A DNA stretch of 51,969 bases from a virus, in IMG/VR virus record IMGVR_UViG_3300020214_000019, positions 1 through 51,969 of that record; one strand, written 5' to 3'. This document shows positions 1-7,369 of the stretch, one piece after another. Both the position numbers and the translations under genes were made by a program. Below the pieces are notes generated by a model. It saw nothing but the letters and a program-made list of their open reading frames with translations, searched no databases and had not been told where the DNA came from. Each line of letters opens with the position of its first letter. Position 1 is the stretch's first letter.

Positions 1-109
1 TAATCTGCCGCCATTTTTTATTTTGTAAGATCCTGTTTTAATTAAAAAAAAATTAATCGATTTTTTTAGTTAATCGACGATATTTTTACATTAAAAATAA
101 AAATCTATT

Positions 110-1309
110 TTATATTATAAACCAATTACTTGCACCGTCACAGATGACAGCAATTGATTCTGAAGCTGCAATTATATCAAAAAACGTGCCACCATCGATC
201 TTATCCGCACCTTGAGTCTGTACTCTTATTTTATTAACAGATGCATTTCCAGCTTCATCTTTTACAAAATAAACTTTTCCACTATATGTTGAATTTGCTA
301 ATGGTAGAGTTATATTGACTATTCCGCCAGTTGTGTCAATGCCAATATAACATTCTGAAGATGTTAAAGTTTTGTCTACTGCAGTAGCACTTCTTTTTAA
401 AGTAAATCCACCATTAATTAATAAACCTGTGTCTATTTTAAGCGTTTCAGCAGAATCTCTAGTTAAAGTTACATCTCCACCAAGCACGATGCTGTTTTTT
501 ACATGTATATCGTTTGGCCTCGAAGCCCCCACAGCACCAATATTATGATTTCCATCTAAATCAAAAAGTAAACTTTGATTGACTGCAGTAGGAGAAACTA
601 AATTACTTAAAGCAGTGTTTGCTTTTCCGTTTAATTGAGTCTGAACAGAACTTGTAGCATCTAAGTAAGATAAAGTTGTTGAGGTTACTGACGAAGAAAT
701 AATATTTTTAGAGGCATCGGAAATCAGCGCAGTTGAGGCTGTTAAAGTTGTTAAATTTATATTGCTATTTACGTTTAAAGTAGAATCTATAGTTACTGGG
801 CCTGTTTTATCAACTGTGACTCTAGGTAATGAATCTGTTCTAATTACAAAATCTTGTGCGTCAGTTGTACCAATAAAATTAACCGCTGGATTTGTTCCGC
901 CGTTTCCACCAATATGCCATTCAGAAGTGTTTGAGTTAACATTCTGCCATACTGCTCCGTCAGATACTTGTAATGTACCTGCATTGTATCTTATGGCACC
1001 TGCACCGGAAACCGCAGCAAGCTGGTTAGTGTTTCCGACCCTTATTGCTCCAGCTAATAAATGAGTGATATCTGTGGCTGTTAAAGATAAAATGCCTAAT
1101 GGGTCTATAGTAGCATTGGAAGTACTTAATAAATCCATGCCATTAGCATCAGCCCATCTAACTATGCTATATTGTGTAGAAACTCCAGGTCCGTTTACTT
1201 CGCCTGAAATTAATTGATCTAATAAATCCCCTAATCCAACGTGTACATGAGATCCACCGCTAGTGTATAGATCGTTTAAATCTGTTTTAATATCGTAACG
1301 AATGGGCAT
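110..1309 (-). CDS. Tail fibre / receptor-binding appendage-like structural protein
   Basis: A 399-residue protein rich in Ser, Thr, Asn, Gly and short hydrophobic repeats, with no catalytic motif. Composition and the alternating small/beta-branched pattern (for example the stretch with LNVNSNINLTTLTAST) are typical of phage fibre shafts. The C-terminus (GADKIDGGTFFDIIAASES, then CDGASNWFII) resembles the end domain of fibre or baseplate appendage proteins. It lies alone on the minus strand, divergent from the 1644-5202 unit, so it may end a tail module outside the window. Assignment as fibre is inferred from composition, not from a recognised domain. Confidence 0.6.
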   Translation of the reverse strand: MPIRYDIKTDLNDLYTSGGSHVHVGLGDLLDQLISGEVNGPGVSTQYSIVRWADANGMDLLSTSNATIDPLGILSLTATDITHLLAGAIRVGNTNQLAAVSGAGAIRYNAGTLQVSDGAVWQNVNSNTSEWHIGGNGGTNPAVNFIGTTDAQDFVIRTDSLPRVTVDKTGPVTIDSTLNVNSNINLTTLTASTALISDASKNIISSSVTSTTLSYLDATSSVQTQLNGKANTALSNLVSPTAVNQSLLFDLDGNHNIGAVGASRPNDIHVKNSIVLGGDVTLTRDSAETLKIDTGLLINGGFTLKRSATAVDKTLTSSECYIGIDTTGGIVNITLPLANSTYSGKVYFVKDEAGNASVNKIRVQTQGADKIDGGTFFDIIAASESIAVICDGASNWFII

Positions 1310-1481
1310 AGTTCAGTCTCAAATCTAAAAGATTAAGTAAATTCCCCTTAAAATTATAAATCAAATAACTATTTAATATTGTTAAAGTTTTTTAATCAAA
1401 AATAAACCATTTTAAAATCAATGTTTTTTATTTTTAAACACTTGTTTTAAAATCTAGTTTTAATGTCAAAAAAATGCACTT

Positions 1482-1501
1482 TTAGTATTATTTGATACTA
1501 A
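1482..1501. promoter_or_regulatory. Inverted repeat upstream of the 1569 promoter
   Basis: TTAGTAT, a 6-base spacer, then ATACTAA forms a perfect 7-bp dyad. If the promoter at 1569 starts near 1596, the dyad sits about 95-115 bases upstream, where activators of sigma-54 promoters commonly bind. The role is inferred from position only. Confidence 0.3.
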
Positions 1502-1520
1502 TAGATAAAAATATACACGT

Positions 1521-1542
1521 TATGCAAGAAATATGCAAGAAA
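1521..1542. repeat. Two tandem copies of TATGCAAGAAA
   Basis: Two perfect 11-bp copies, head to tail (1521-1531 and 1532-1542), lie about 27 bases before the TTGGCAT element. This could be a binding-site pair or a simple slippage duplication. Confidence 0.6.
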
Positions 1543-1568
1543 TTAATCAATTTAAGTAAAAAAATAGT

Positions 1569-1596
1569 TTGGCATAAATTTTGCGTTATTGTGTTG
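1569..1596 (+). promoter_or_regulatory. Sigma-54-like promoter P1
   Basis: TTGGCATAAATTTTGCGTT has GG at 1571-1572 and GC at 1583-1584, the exact 12-base register of -24/-12 sigma-54 promoters, predicting a start near 1596. The same block recurs at 5233, 24784 and 39861. A second conserved element (TATTGT/TATTAT) begins 42 bases after the first T, at 1611, so a sigma-70-type reading with -10 there is also possible. It drives the 1644-5202 unit. Confidence 0.55.
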
Positions 1597-1643
1597 TTTA
1601 ACATATTTGATATTGTTTAATTACAAAACTAAAAGGAGAACAT

Positions 1644-1787
1644 ATGTCGGCCAAAAAAACGTCAGTTAAAAAACCAAAAAGACTTACTGTTAAGGAAAAC
1701 AAGGACAACGTAAATATGCTTTTGTTAGTGTATTTCAGTTTGTTTATGCTTACGGCTTTAAACCTACACTTTCAATATAAAGGGTAA
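1644..1787 (+). CDS. Small single-span membrane protein
   Basis: A 47-residue ORF with a strong ribosome site (AAAAGGAG at 1631-1638) and an ATG 5 bases later. The first 22 residues are very Lys-rich (MSAKKTSVKKPKRLTVKENK), followed by a hydrophobic segment, MLLLVYFSLFMLTALNL. This suggests a cytoplasmic basic tail with one membrane span. It is the first gene after the 1569 promoter, with the next start 2 bases after its stop. Function unknown. Confidence 0.7.
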   Translation: MSAKKTSVKKPKRLTVKENKDNVNMLLLVYFSLFMLTALNLHFQYKG

Positions 1788-1789
1788 TT

Positions 1790-2008
1790 ATGTATTACGC
1801 GGTTGAACATAACAATAATGATTACAAGATTAAAGTAAAATACAACGATAAAACTGAAAAATATTCAATCATTGATATTTTATTGGTTAGTGGAGATCGG
1901 GAACCTACGGTTGATCTAGTTAAAGAAATGGAATCTACATACCCAGAAATGATTGCGGAAATGGGGTATGCAGATTCTTTAATTGAACAAAAGACGAAAG
2001 GGTATTAA
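1790..2008 (+). CDS. Hypothetical protein, 72 aa
   Basis: A soluble, acidic 72-residue protein that I do not recognise. The start ATG follows the upstream stop by 2 bases, and its ribosome site (AAAGGG) lies in the end of the previous gene, so translation is probably coupled. It is part of the unit starting at 1644. Confidence 0.65.
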   Translation: MYYAVEHNNNDYKIKVKYNDKTEKYSIIDILLVSGDREPTVDLVKEMESTYPEMIAEMGYADSLIEQKTKGY

Positions 2009-2010
2009 TT

Positions 2011-2214
2011 ATGTATGAAATAGATTTAACACACCCAGGGTATTTTCATCAAATGAAAAAATTGAAGCAAAATCAAAGGATAACGATTAGCGTTAACGGT
2101 CAAGAACCTATTTCTTCATCGAACGCTAAACTTGTTTTTGCTTTTAATGTTTTAATTTTTTTATCTTTTTATTTTGCAGCTTTGTTTGGAATAACTTATT
2201 ATTTTTCAAACTAA
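2011..2214 (+). CDS. Small membrane protein, 67 aa
   Basis: The N-terminal 38 residues are polar and the C-terminus is one hydrophobic span (LVFAFNVLIFLSFYFAALFG). The ribosome site AAAGGG lies in the preceding gene, with a 2-base gap between stop and start. Likely tail-anchored in the inner membrane. Function unknown. Confidence 0.65.
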   Translation: MYEIDLTHPGYFHQMKKLKQNQRITISVNGQEPISSSNAKLVFAFNVLIFLSFYFAALFGITYYFSN

Positions 2215-2226
2215 TCGGTATTAAAA

Positions 2227-2484
2227 TTGAAACTAAAACCAGAAAATTTAATATTAACTGGAAACAATATATTTGCGGCAATTTCTATTGTGCAATTAGC
2301 AAAGATCTTTTTGCTTGGCGTGTCAGTAAAATTGCCGCTTTTAAATATTTTTTCAATTATACTAGGGCTTTCTTGCTTTACGGCGGCTAATATTTTGGTT
2401 AATGGATTGTCTTTTTTTAAACAATTTCAACTATTTATACAGCTTTTTTGCTGGGTTATCATTTTATATTATAATATCAAATAA
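2227..2484 (+). CDS. Hydrophobic membrane protein, 85 aa
   Basis: An 85-residue ORF with two or three hydrophobic segments and a TTG start at 2227. No ATG is available nearby and the ribosome site is weak. It follows two other small membrane-protein genes, and a sigma-70-like promoter begins right after it. Function unknown and start uncertain. Confidence 0.5.
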   Translation: MKLKPENLILTGNNIFAAISIVQLAKIFLLGVSVKLPLLNIFSIILGLSCFTAANILVNGLSFFKQFQLFIQLFCWVIILYYNIK

Positions 2485-2489
2485 ATATA

Positions 2490-2519
2490 TTGATTAGTGT
2501 ATTATTTTTGCTATATAAT
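2490..2519 (+). promoter_or_regulatory. Sigma-70-like promoter for the ClpP-like/FtsH genes
   Basis: TTGATT at 2490-2495, an 18-base spacer, and a perfect TATAAT at 2514-2519. The predicted start is near 2526, 26 bases before the ATG at 2552. It gives the protease pair a promoter separate from P1. Confidence 0.6.
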
Positions 2520-2551
2520 GATACTTTAACATTTATAAAATGGAGAAACTA

Positions 2552-3346
2552 ATGAAATATTTGATGATTGCACTATTAATAAGTGCTTGTACTTCTGCAG
2601 AAAATAAAGCTGTAAATCCAGCAAACACAAATCCAATTTTAACTTTATCAGAAAAAAATACAGTGCTTTTAAATATGCCTATTATGGGCGCAATTGCTGC
2701 TACTGTAAGTAAAGAACTTTTAGAAAAAAGTGATGACCTGAAAGATGGTGAGCCTATTTATCTAGTGTTAGATACTCCTGGTGGTAGCGTAGATGATGGT
2801 TTAAAAATTATCGAGGTTGCCAAAAGCTTGCCCAGACCAGTTCATACGGTTAGCATGTTTAATGCTAGCATGGGTTTTATTATTTCTCAAAGCTTGGGTG
2901 ATAGATACATTATCTCGTCATCAACCATGATGAGTCATAGAGCCAGTATTGGGAACATTAGCGGTAGTTTCCCTGGAAGCTTTATTACAAGATTTCAGTC
3001 AATAGCTAATCAGCTAATGAAAATTAATTCAGATGTTGCTGCCAGGGCTGGAATTGGCCTAAACAGTTATTTAGGAATGATCGCCAATGAATTATGGATG
3101 AACCCAGACGAAGCACTTAAAAATAAATTTGCTGATAAAGTTGTAACTTTACGTTGCGACAAAAGCTTAAGAGGTCCTGGAAGCCCTAGAGAACTAGATT
3201 TAGGGTTGTTTGTTGTTAAAATTAGATTCAACAAATGTCCCTTAATCAAGGAAGTGGAGGTAATACGAAGCAATGATGAATCTGCTTTTGAATTCTTTAA
3301 AAAAGATAAAATTGAATTAGTTGAAAAATATGGGTTTATGTTTTAA
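2552..3346 (+). CDS. ClpP-like serine protease with lipoprotein signal
   Basis: A 264-residue protein of the ClpP/SppA crotonase fold. The ATG at 2552 is preferred over 2540 because GGAG lies 7 bases before it and the protein then starts directly with a short signal ending in a lipobox, LISAC (Cys13). Downstream are LVLDTPGGSV (71-80, the ClpP oxyanion-strand motif), the nucleophile in FNASMG (Ser106) and the catalytic His in MMSHRAS (His129). The third triad residue is not certain. As a predicted lipoprotein it should face the periplasm, unlike cytosolic ClpP. It lies directly upstream of FtsH. It might act as a membrane-associated protease on host envelope proteins or in superinfection exclusion, but this is inference. 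Confidence 0.75.
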   Translation: MKYLMIALLISACTSAENKAVNPANTNPILTLSEKNTVLLNMPIMGAIAATVSKELLEKSDDLKDGEPIYLVLDTPGGSVDDGLKIIEVAKSLPRPVHTVSMFNASMGFIISQSLGDRYIISSSTMMSHRASIGNISGSFPGSFITRFQSIANQLMKINSDVAARAGIGLNSYLGMIANELWMNPDEALKNKFADKVVTLRCDKSLRGPGSPRELDLGLFVVKIRFNKCPLIKEVEVIRSNDESAFEFFKKDKIELVEKYGFMF

Positions 3347-3399
3347 ACTTTTATAGTTTTGTTTTTTAAAAATTTAATAACACCTTTGATGGAGTTATC

Positions 3400-5202
3400 G
3401 TGAAAATTTCTTTGAAAAGGCTTGCAATATTTCTGTTTATTGGATTTATAGCACTAATTATTGTAAGCCCTAGTGACACGAAAGAAACTACAAAAAAAAT
3501 TAATTTCAAGGAATTTATTGAATATGTTAAAGAAGATAAAATATCTGATGTAACAATAAAACTAAACCAATCGATTACTGGCAAATTTAAAACACCAATA
3601 GAGGATCAATATATATATTTTGAAACCTTTGGAGACACATATAACGCTAGGGTTTTTCAAATACTTGAGGAACATAAAGTAACGCCAAATTATGAATCAG
3701 CTCAAGGCAAAGGTAATATATGGGTTACATTAATAATGATTTTACTGATGGGATTGTTTACTTGGATGATTCTAAACATGTTTAGAAATGCTGCTGGGGG
3801 TGGCTCTGGCGGTCTAGCAAATAGCTTTGGTAGAAGTAGGGCTAGATCTTTTTCAAGGACAAGAAATGCAATCCTTTTTGAAGACGTGGCTGGCATGGAA
3901 GAGGTTAAAGCTGAACTGGAAGAAATTGTGGAGTTTTTAAGGCATCCTGGAAAATTTACTAAACTTGGCGGCAGAATTCCACGTGGGGTACTTTTAACTG
4001 GTGCTCCAGGAACTGGTAAAACTCTTTTAGCTAGAGCTACAGCTGGAGAAGCTGATGTGCCATTTTTCTTTGTTTCTGGTTCAGATTTCGTAGAAATGTT
4101 TGTTGGGGTTGGTGCCTCTAGAGTAAGGGACTTGTTTGACCAAGCTTCGAAAAACGCCCCATGTATTGTTTTTATTGACGAAATAGATACTTTAGGTAAA
4201 AAACGTGGTGTCGGTCTAAGTGGGGGTCACGATGAACGGGAACAAACATTAAACCAGCTTTTGGTAGAAATGGATGGGTTTAGCGGCAATAACGGGGTTA
4301 TTGTCATTGGTGCAACTAACCGTTCTGATATCTTAGATGCCGCTCTTTTAAGACCTGGTAGGTTTGATAGGCAAATCAGTGTTCCTCTGCCTTCTTTGAA
4401 GGGTAGAGAAGAAATTTTTAAAGTTCATACTAAAAAAAACCCTCTTGCAGAAAATGTAGACTTAAACATTTTAGCTAGAAATACTCCTGGATTTTCTGGT
4501 GCTGAAATTGAAAACGTAGTAAATGAAGCTGCTCTTTCTGCTGCCAAAAAGAATAAAAAATTAATTGAAATGGATGATTTTCAGTATGCTATAGATAAAG
4601 TTCTAATGGGGCTTGAAAAGAAAAGCTTGGTAATAAGTGATAAAGAAAAAAGAACAACTGCATATCATGAAGCTGGTCACGCTCTTGTAGGTAAATTACT
4701 TCAAAACATAGACCCAATACATAAAGTAACTATTGTTCCAAGGGGTATGGCTTTAGGGTTAACCCAAACGCTTCCTTTGGAAGATAAAGTATCCATGACC
4801 AAAGAATATGCCGAAGATATGATTTCTTTTCTAATGGGCGGTAGAGTTGCTGAAGAAATCATCATTGGTCAGATTACTACTGGTGCTTCAAACGATATCG
4901 AAAGAGCTTCTGAGCTTGCTAGAAAAATGGTACGTGAATGGGGCTTAAATGACAAAATCGGTCCTATTAGCTATTCAAACGAAAAGGAAAATTACTTTGG
5001 ATTAAGCAAGAAAGAATTTTCCGACGATCTATATAAATTAATCGAGACCGAAGTAAGACAACTAATTACTTCAAACTACGAAAGAGCTAAAAAGCTATTA
5101 AAAGAAAATATCAATTCTCTTCACGCAATAGCATCTGCGTTACTGGAAAAAGAGACTATTAGCGGCAAAGAAATAGATCAGATAATGTCTTCAAGTAAGT
5201 AA
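3400..5202 (+). CDS. ftsH: FtsH ATP-dependent zinc metalloprotease
   Basis: A 600-residue, apparently complete FtsH with a GTG start and GGAG at 3391. Membrane segments lie at about 8-23 and 107-128. The AAA+ module has Walker A GAPGTGKT (201-208), Walker B IVFIDE (256-261), the pore region MFVGVG (233-238) and the second region of homology RPGRFDRQ (318-325). The protease has HEAGH (423-427) and a third zinc ligand in GASNDIERA (Asp499). FtsH extracts and degrades membrane and short-lived cytosolic proteins as an inner-membrane hexamer. Length is close to bacterial FtsH (about 600-650) and all key residues are present, so it should be active. Carriage of a full FtsH by a phage is uncommon. 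Confidence 0.97.
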   Translation: MKISLKRLAIFLFIGFIALIIVSPSDTKETTKKINFKEFIEYVKEDKISDVTIKLNQSITGKFKTPIEDQYIYFETFGDTYNARVFQILEEHKVTPNYESAQGKGNIWVTLIMILLMGLFTWMILNMFRNAAGGGSGGLANSFGRSRARSFSRTRNAILFEDVAGMEEVKAELEEIVEFLRHPGKFTKLGGRIPRGVLLTGAPGTGKTLLARATAGEADVPFFFVSGSDFVEMFVGVGASRVRDLFDQASKNAPCIVFIDEIDTLGKKRGVGLSGGHDEREQTLNQLLVEMDGFSGNNGVIVIGATNRSDILDAALLRPGRFDRQISVPLPSLKGREEIFKVHTKKNPLAENVDLNILARNTPGFSGAEIENVVNEAALSAAKKNKKLIEMDDFQYAIDKVLMGLEKKSLVISDKEKRTTAYHEAGHALVGKLLQNIDPIHKVTIVPRGMALGLTQTLPLEDKVSMTKEYAEDMISFLMGGRVAEEIIIGQITTGASNDIERASELARKMVREWGLNDKIGPISYSNEKENYFGLSKKEFSDDLYKLIETEVRQLITSNYERAKKLLKENINSLHAIASALLEKETISGKEIDQIMSSSK

Positions 5203-5232
5203 TTAAAATCATTACAATTTAATATAATATAA

Positions 5233-5260
5233 TTGGCATAAACCTTGCGTTATTGCGTTA
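5233..5260 (+). promoter_or_regulatory. Sigma-54-like promoter P2
   Basis: TTGGCATAAACCTTGCGTT, with GG at 5235-5236 and GC at 5247-5248, matches the 1569 block almost base for base and stays similar for 50 bases, including TTTGATATTATTAAACC. The predicted start is about 5260 (sigma-54 reading) or about 5287 (using TATTAT at 5275 as -10). It drives the structured leader and the small ORFs to 5885. Confidence 0.55.
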
Positions 5261-5289
5261 TTTAACGTATTTGATATTATTAAACCATT

Positions 5290-5520
5290 ATGTATATAGA
5301 AGATCTTGAAAGGTTTACATAAAAGAAAAACAAAGGGGCAACGAGTTATCGTATAAATATCTTCGCACTCATAAAAGAGTTAGCGACTTTAACTTTGAAA
5401 TTTATCAAGCTCTATCATTCCCATAAGAATACAAGCCTTTGTTGGTCTCGTTAGCAGTTTTTCGTTGGCAAAAACGGGTATTGGTCTCAAAAACAAATAC
5501 TCTTAGCAATTAAGTTAGTA
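5290..5520 (+). ncRNA. Candidate structured RNA / long leader
   Basis: The gap after ftsH has its own promoter and several complementary segments. CGC-ACTC/GAGT-TA-GCG forms a bulged hairpin at 5364-5385. GTTTTT/AAAAAC pairs at 5457-5475 and GGGTATT/AATACTC at 5476-5502 with one G-U. AACAAAGG (5329-5336) complements CCTTTGTT (5436-5443), and AACGAG (5340-5345) complements CTCGTT (5447-5452), in the interleaved order of a pseudoknot or two alternative folds. TTGGTCTC occurs twice (5443 and 5481). A 10-codon mini-ORF (ATG at 5290, stop at 5322) lies at the 5' end. I match it to no known RNA family. It could be a small RNA or a cis-acting leader. Confidence 0.4.
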
Positions 5521-5559
5521 AATGAACATAAACTACTTACTATGAAAGGATAAGCGCAT

Positions 5560-5637
5560 ATGGAAGCAGTTAAATGGTTAGTAAGGGTAAAACAAAATAA
5601 CAGAATTGGCTTGAAAAAAAATTTTGCCTTAATATAA
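5560..5637 (+). CDS. Putative 25-aa basic peptide
   Basis: ATG at 5560 behind AAAGGA (5545-5550) encodes 25 residues with seven Lys/Arg. It is the first ORF of reasonable quality after the structured leader, and the next gene starts 13 bases after its stop. Too short for any family assignment. Confidence 0.4.
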   Translation: MEAVKWLVRVKQNNRIGLKKNFALI

Positions 5638-5650
5638 TGGAGTATTACTT

Positions 5651-5812
5651 ATGGAAAACAAAAAACTGAACGACATCATTAGTTTAATTATTATTAACGA
5701 GGAAAACTGTACAAATTCTTATGGCTTTCTTGATGAAGAATTCCTAATGGATAGATTTAATTTAAATGAAGATGAGGTAATAGAACTTGTAGAAACCTTA
5801 GAAGAAATTTAA
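5651..5812 (+). CDS. Small acidic protein, 53 aa
   Basis: ATG at 5651 encodes 53 residues with a strongly acidic helical C-terminus (EDEVIELVETLEEI). The ribosome site is weak (AATGGAG at 5636-5642). It belongs to the unit from P2. The charge pattern resembles small phage modulators of host proteins, but that is only an impression. Confidence 0.55.
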   Translation: MENKKLNDIISLIIINEENCTNSYGFLDEEFLMDRFNLNEDEVIELVETLEEI

Positions 5813-5813
5813 A

Positions 5814-5885
5814 ATGAAATCTAATACGGCAACAGTATATTTAGTATATTTTGATAATAACTTTCATAAAGTAATTATACCATAA
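5814..5885 (+). CDS. Putative 23-aa peptide
   Basis: ATG at 5814, one base after the previous stop, encodes 23 residues ending just before the terminator at 5900. Coupled translation is plausible. Function unknown. Confidence 0.35.
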   Translation: MKSNTATVYLVYFDNNFHKVIIP

Positions 5886-5899
5886 TAATTAAAAATAAA

Positions 5900-5930
5900 A
5901 ACCCCTGATTAGCTAAGCTAATCAGGGGTT
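5900..5930. terminator. Strong bidirectional terminator
   Basis: A perfect 14-bp stem, AACCCCTGATTAGC / GCTAATCAGGGGTT, with a 3-base loop. It is preceded by AAAAATAAA (U-rich on the minus-strand RNA) and followed by TTAAATACTTAA. It sits between convergent units, the plus genes ending at 5885 and the capsid gene ending at 5958, so it can stop transcription from both sides. Confidence 0.85.
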
Positions 5931-5957
5931 AAATACTTAATACTATTTAATTTTTAA

Positions 5958-7367
5958 TTAAAAAGTACCTGTCAAATTATCGATCAAGACGTTCTTACGT
6001 GGTTCATAACCAGCAACAGTCAAGAATCGGAAATGAGCTTCAGGCATCGATAAATCGCTGACAGACAATTTCAAACGGCTGTAAGGTGCCAATTCATGGA
6101 TTCCCCAGCAATCTTTTTGAACTAGGTATCCAGTCACAAAGGCCTCGCTTCGGTTTCCAAGGTCTGTGAAGACCGTGTTACCGCTAGCGGCTTGAGCCAC
6201 ATGTCCGATAAATTTGCAATCTGCTGCTGCAGCAGATGCGCCAGAAGCTCTGTAAACGCTAAAGAATAGCGCTCCAGCTTGAGGGGCAATGCTTAGAGTG
6301 ATTTTTTCACCAGCAACAGAAGATATGGAATTACTTAGAATTCCTAAAGACTCACCACGCTCGTTTTGAGCAGTAATAAGATACTTATATGTAGCAGGTG
6401 GAAGTGCTCCGCCTGCACCAGCAGCTGGCTGAACAGCAATCGCAGGAGTAGCCGGAGAACCGATATTTGGTCGGTCTGGCTGAGTTTTCCCGCTCAGGAA
6501 TCGGCTATCTTCAATTTGCACTGTTCCGTTAGAAACCCATTGTCTTCGTAGGTCAGCTCCAGAAGCATCTTGAGCAGAACCAGCCAGAACGATACGTTGC
6601 AAGCTGTTAGCTCCAGTTCCAAGAGCAATCGACTTGTTATATCCAGATAGTACAACTGGATCAACAAACAGCATTTCAGCTTTACCGTGATTCATGCGGC
6701 TTCTTAGGGCAGCATCTTCTACGATCGGTTGATCAAGAGGCCCATTTTTGGAAAGGACTACTGAACGATTTCCGCCATAGCTTAGGAACATAAGATCTTG
6801 TGTATTCAACTGATCGTCAGATTGACGAACTTGAACATCTAGACCTAGCATGTTTGGCAATTCAGGGATTGCTAAAGGATTACCATCAAACACTCCAGCA
6901 TTGGAAAAGTTTGCTTTTCCTTTAAACATATCAAATTCGACATCCCCAGCTAATTCAATAGCTGCGTTATCGGCTTCACGATCTTCTGCTTTAATTCCGT
7001 CCATGGTATCAACCATGTTAGCAGCAATCGTAACCCGTCGAACTTGAGAGTAGAAGCACATCGGCACCACTGCTCGGATGTAGTCGCCAGTTTTTACATC
7101 GCCTACATATCCTTCGCGTCTTGCAGATCCGCCAAAACGTCCATAGGACAGCTTACGGTTAAATTGAACTAGGATCGACTTAGCTTTTTTAACTGAAAAA
7201 AGCTTTTGCAGTTTAATATGACTATCGTCCCAGCATACATTGTGCATGACAGGGGAGAGATCTTCCATCTGCAATGCAGACCCTTGGACTAAGTTGCTAG
7301 GAGTAGCATTGTAATTGCCAGCTTCTAGCGTCTTAACTAGACCTTCTAGTGTTTTTACTAGATCCAT
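5958..7367 (-). CDS. Major capsid protein
   Basis: A 469-residue protein and the last gene of the head operon. The N-terminal segment (KTLEAGNYNATPSNLVQGSA, then LQMEDLSPVM) and LQKLFSVKKAKS..FNRKLSYG.FGGSA are typical of one family of myovirus-type major capsid proteins. Around residues 305-400 there is an Ig-like/fibronectin-like insertion (PAATYKYLITAQNERGES ... ITLSIAPQAGALFFSVYRAS) that may be surface exposed. The gene is visibly less AT-rich than its neighbours, as expected for a highly expressed protein. Residues 12-36 closely match a segment of the prohead protease (9240-10430) and may form a cleaved or scaffold-binding N-arm. Confidence 0.9.
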   Translation of the reverse strand: MDLVKTLEGLVKTLEAGNYNATPSNLVQGSALQMEDLSPVMHNVCWDDSHIKLQKLFSVKKAKSILVQFNRKLSYGRFGGSARREGYVGDVKTGDYIRAVVPMCFYSQVRRVTIAANMVDTMDGIKAEDREADNAAIELAGDVEFDMFKGKANFSNAGVFDGNPLAIPELPNMLGLDVQVRQSDDQLNTQDLMFLSYGGNRSVVLSKNGPLDQPIVEDAALRSRMNHGKAEMLFVDPVVLSGYNKSIALGTGANSLQRIVLAGSAQDASGADLRRQWVSNGTVQIEDSRFLSGKTQPDRPNIGSPATPAIAVQPAAGAGGALPPATYKYLITAQNERGESLGILSNSISSVAGEKITLSIAPQAGALFFSVYRASGASAAAADCKFIGHVAQAASGNTVFTDLGNRSEAFVTGYLVQKDCWGIHELAPYSRLKLSVSDLSMPEAHFRFLTVAGYEPRKNVLIDNLTGTF

Positions 7368-7369
7368 TG

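Larger units (their letters stand above)
1310..1643. other. Divergent intergenic regulatory region
   Basis: A 334-base AT-rich gap between the tail-fibre gene (minus) and the 1644 unit (plus). It holds a possible minus -10 (ATTATA at 1353-1358, read as TATAAT on the minus strand) without a clear -35, a 7-bp dyad at 1482-1501, an 11-bp tandem duplication at 1521-1542, and the sigma-54-like promoter at 1569. I see no ORF worth calling. Confidence 0.6.

Noticed and set aside
762-1064. 100-aa plus-strand ORF inside the tail-fibre gene
   Set aside because: Antisense shadow of the fibre gene: Cys/Pro-rich translation, no ribosome site and no homology pattern.
3345-3367. AAACT-TTTAT-AGTTT hairpin before ftsH with a T-run
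   Set aside because: A 5-bp AT-only stem is too weak, and it lies between co-oriented genes of one unit.
5290-5322. 10-codon ORF (MYIEDLERFT) at the start of the structured leader
   Set aside because: Noted inside the RNA entry as a possible leader peptide but too short to call as a gene.
5441-5490. TTGGTCTC repeat as a CRISPR-like array
   Set aside because: Only two 8-base copies, without regular spacing or cas genes.
6366-7047. Plus-strand ORFs (61 and 65 aa) opposite the capsid gene
   Set aside because: Antisense to a strongly conserved gene, with no start signals and unnatural composition.
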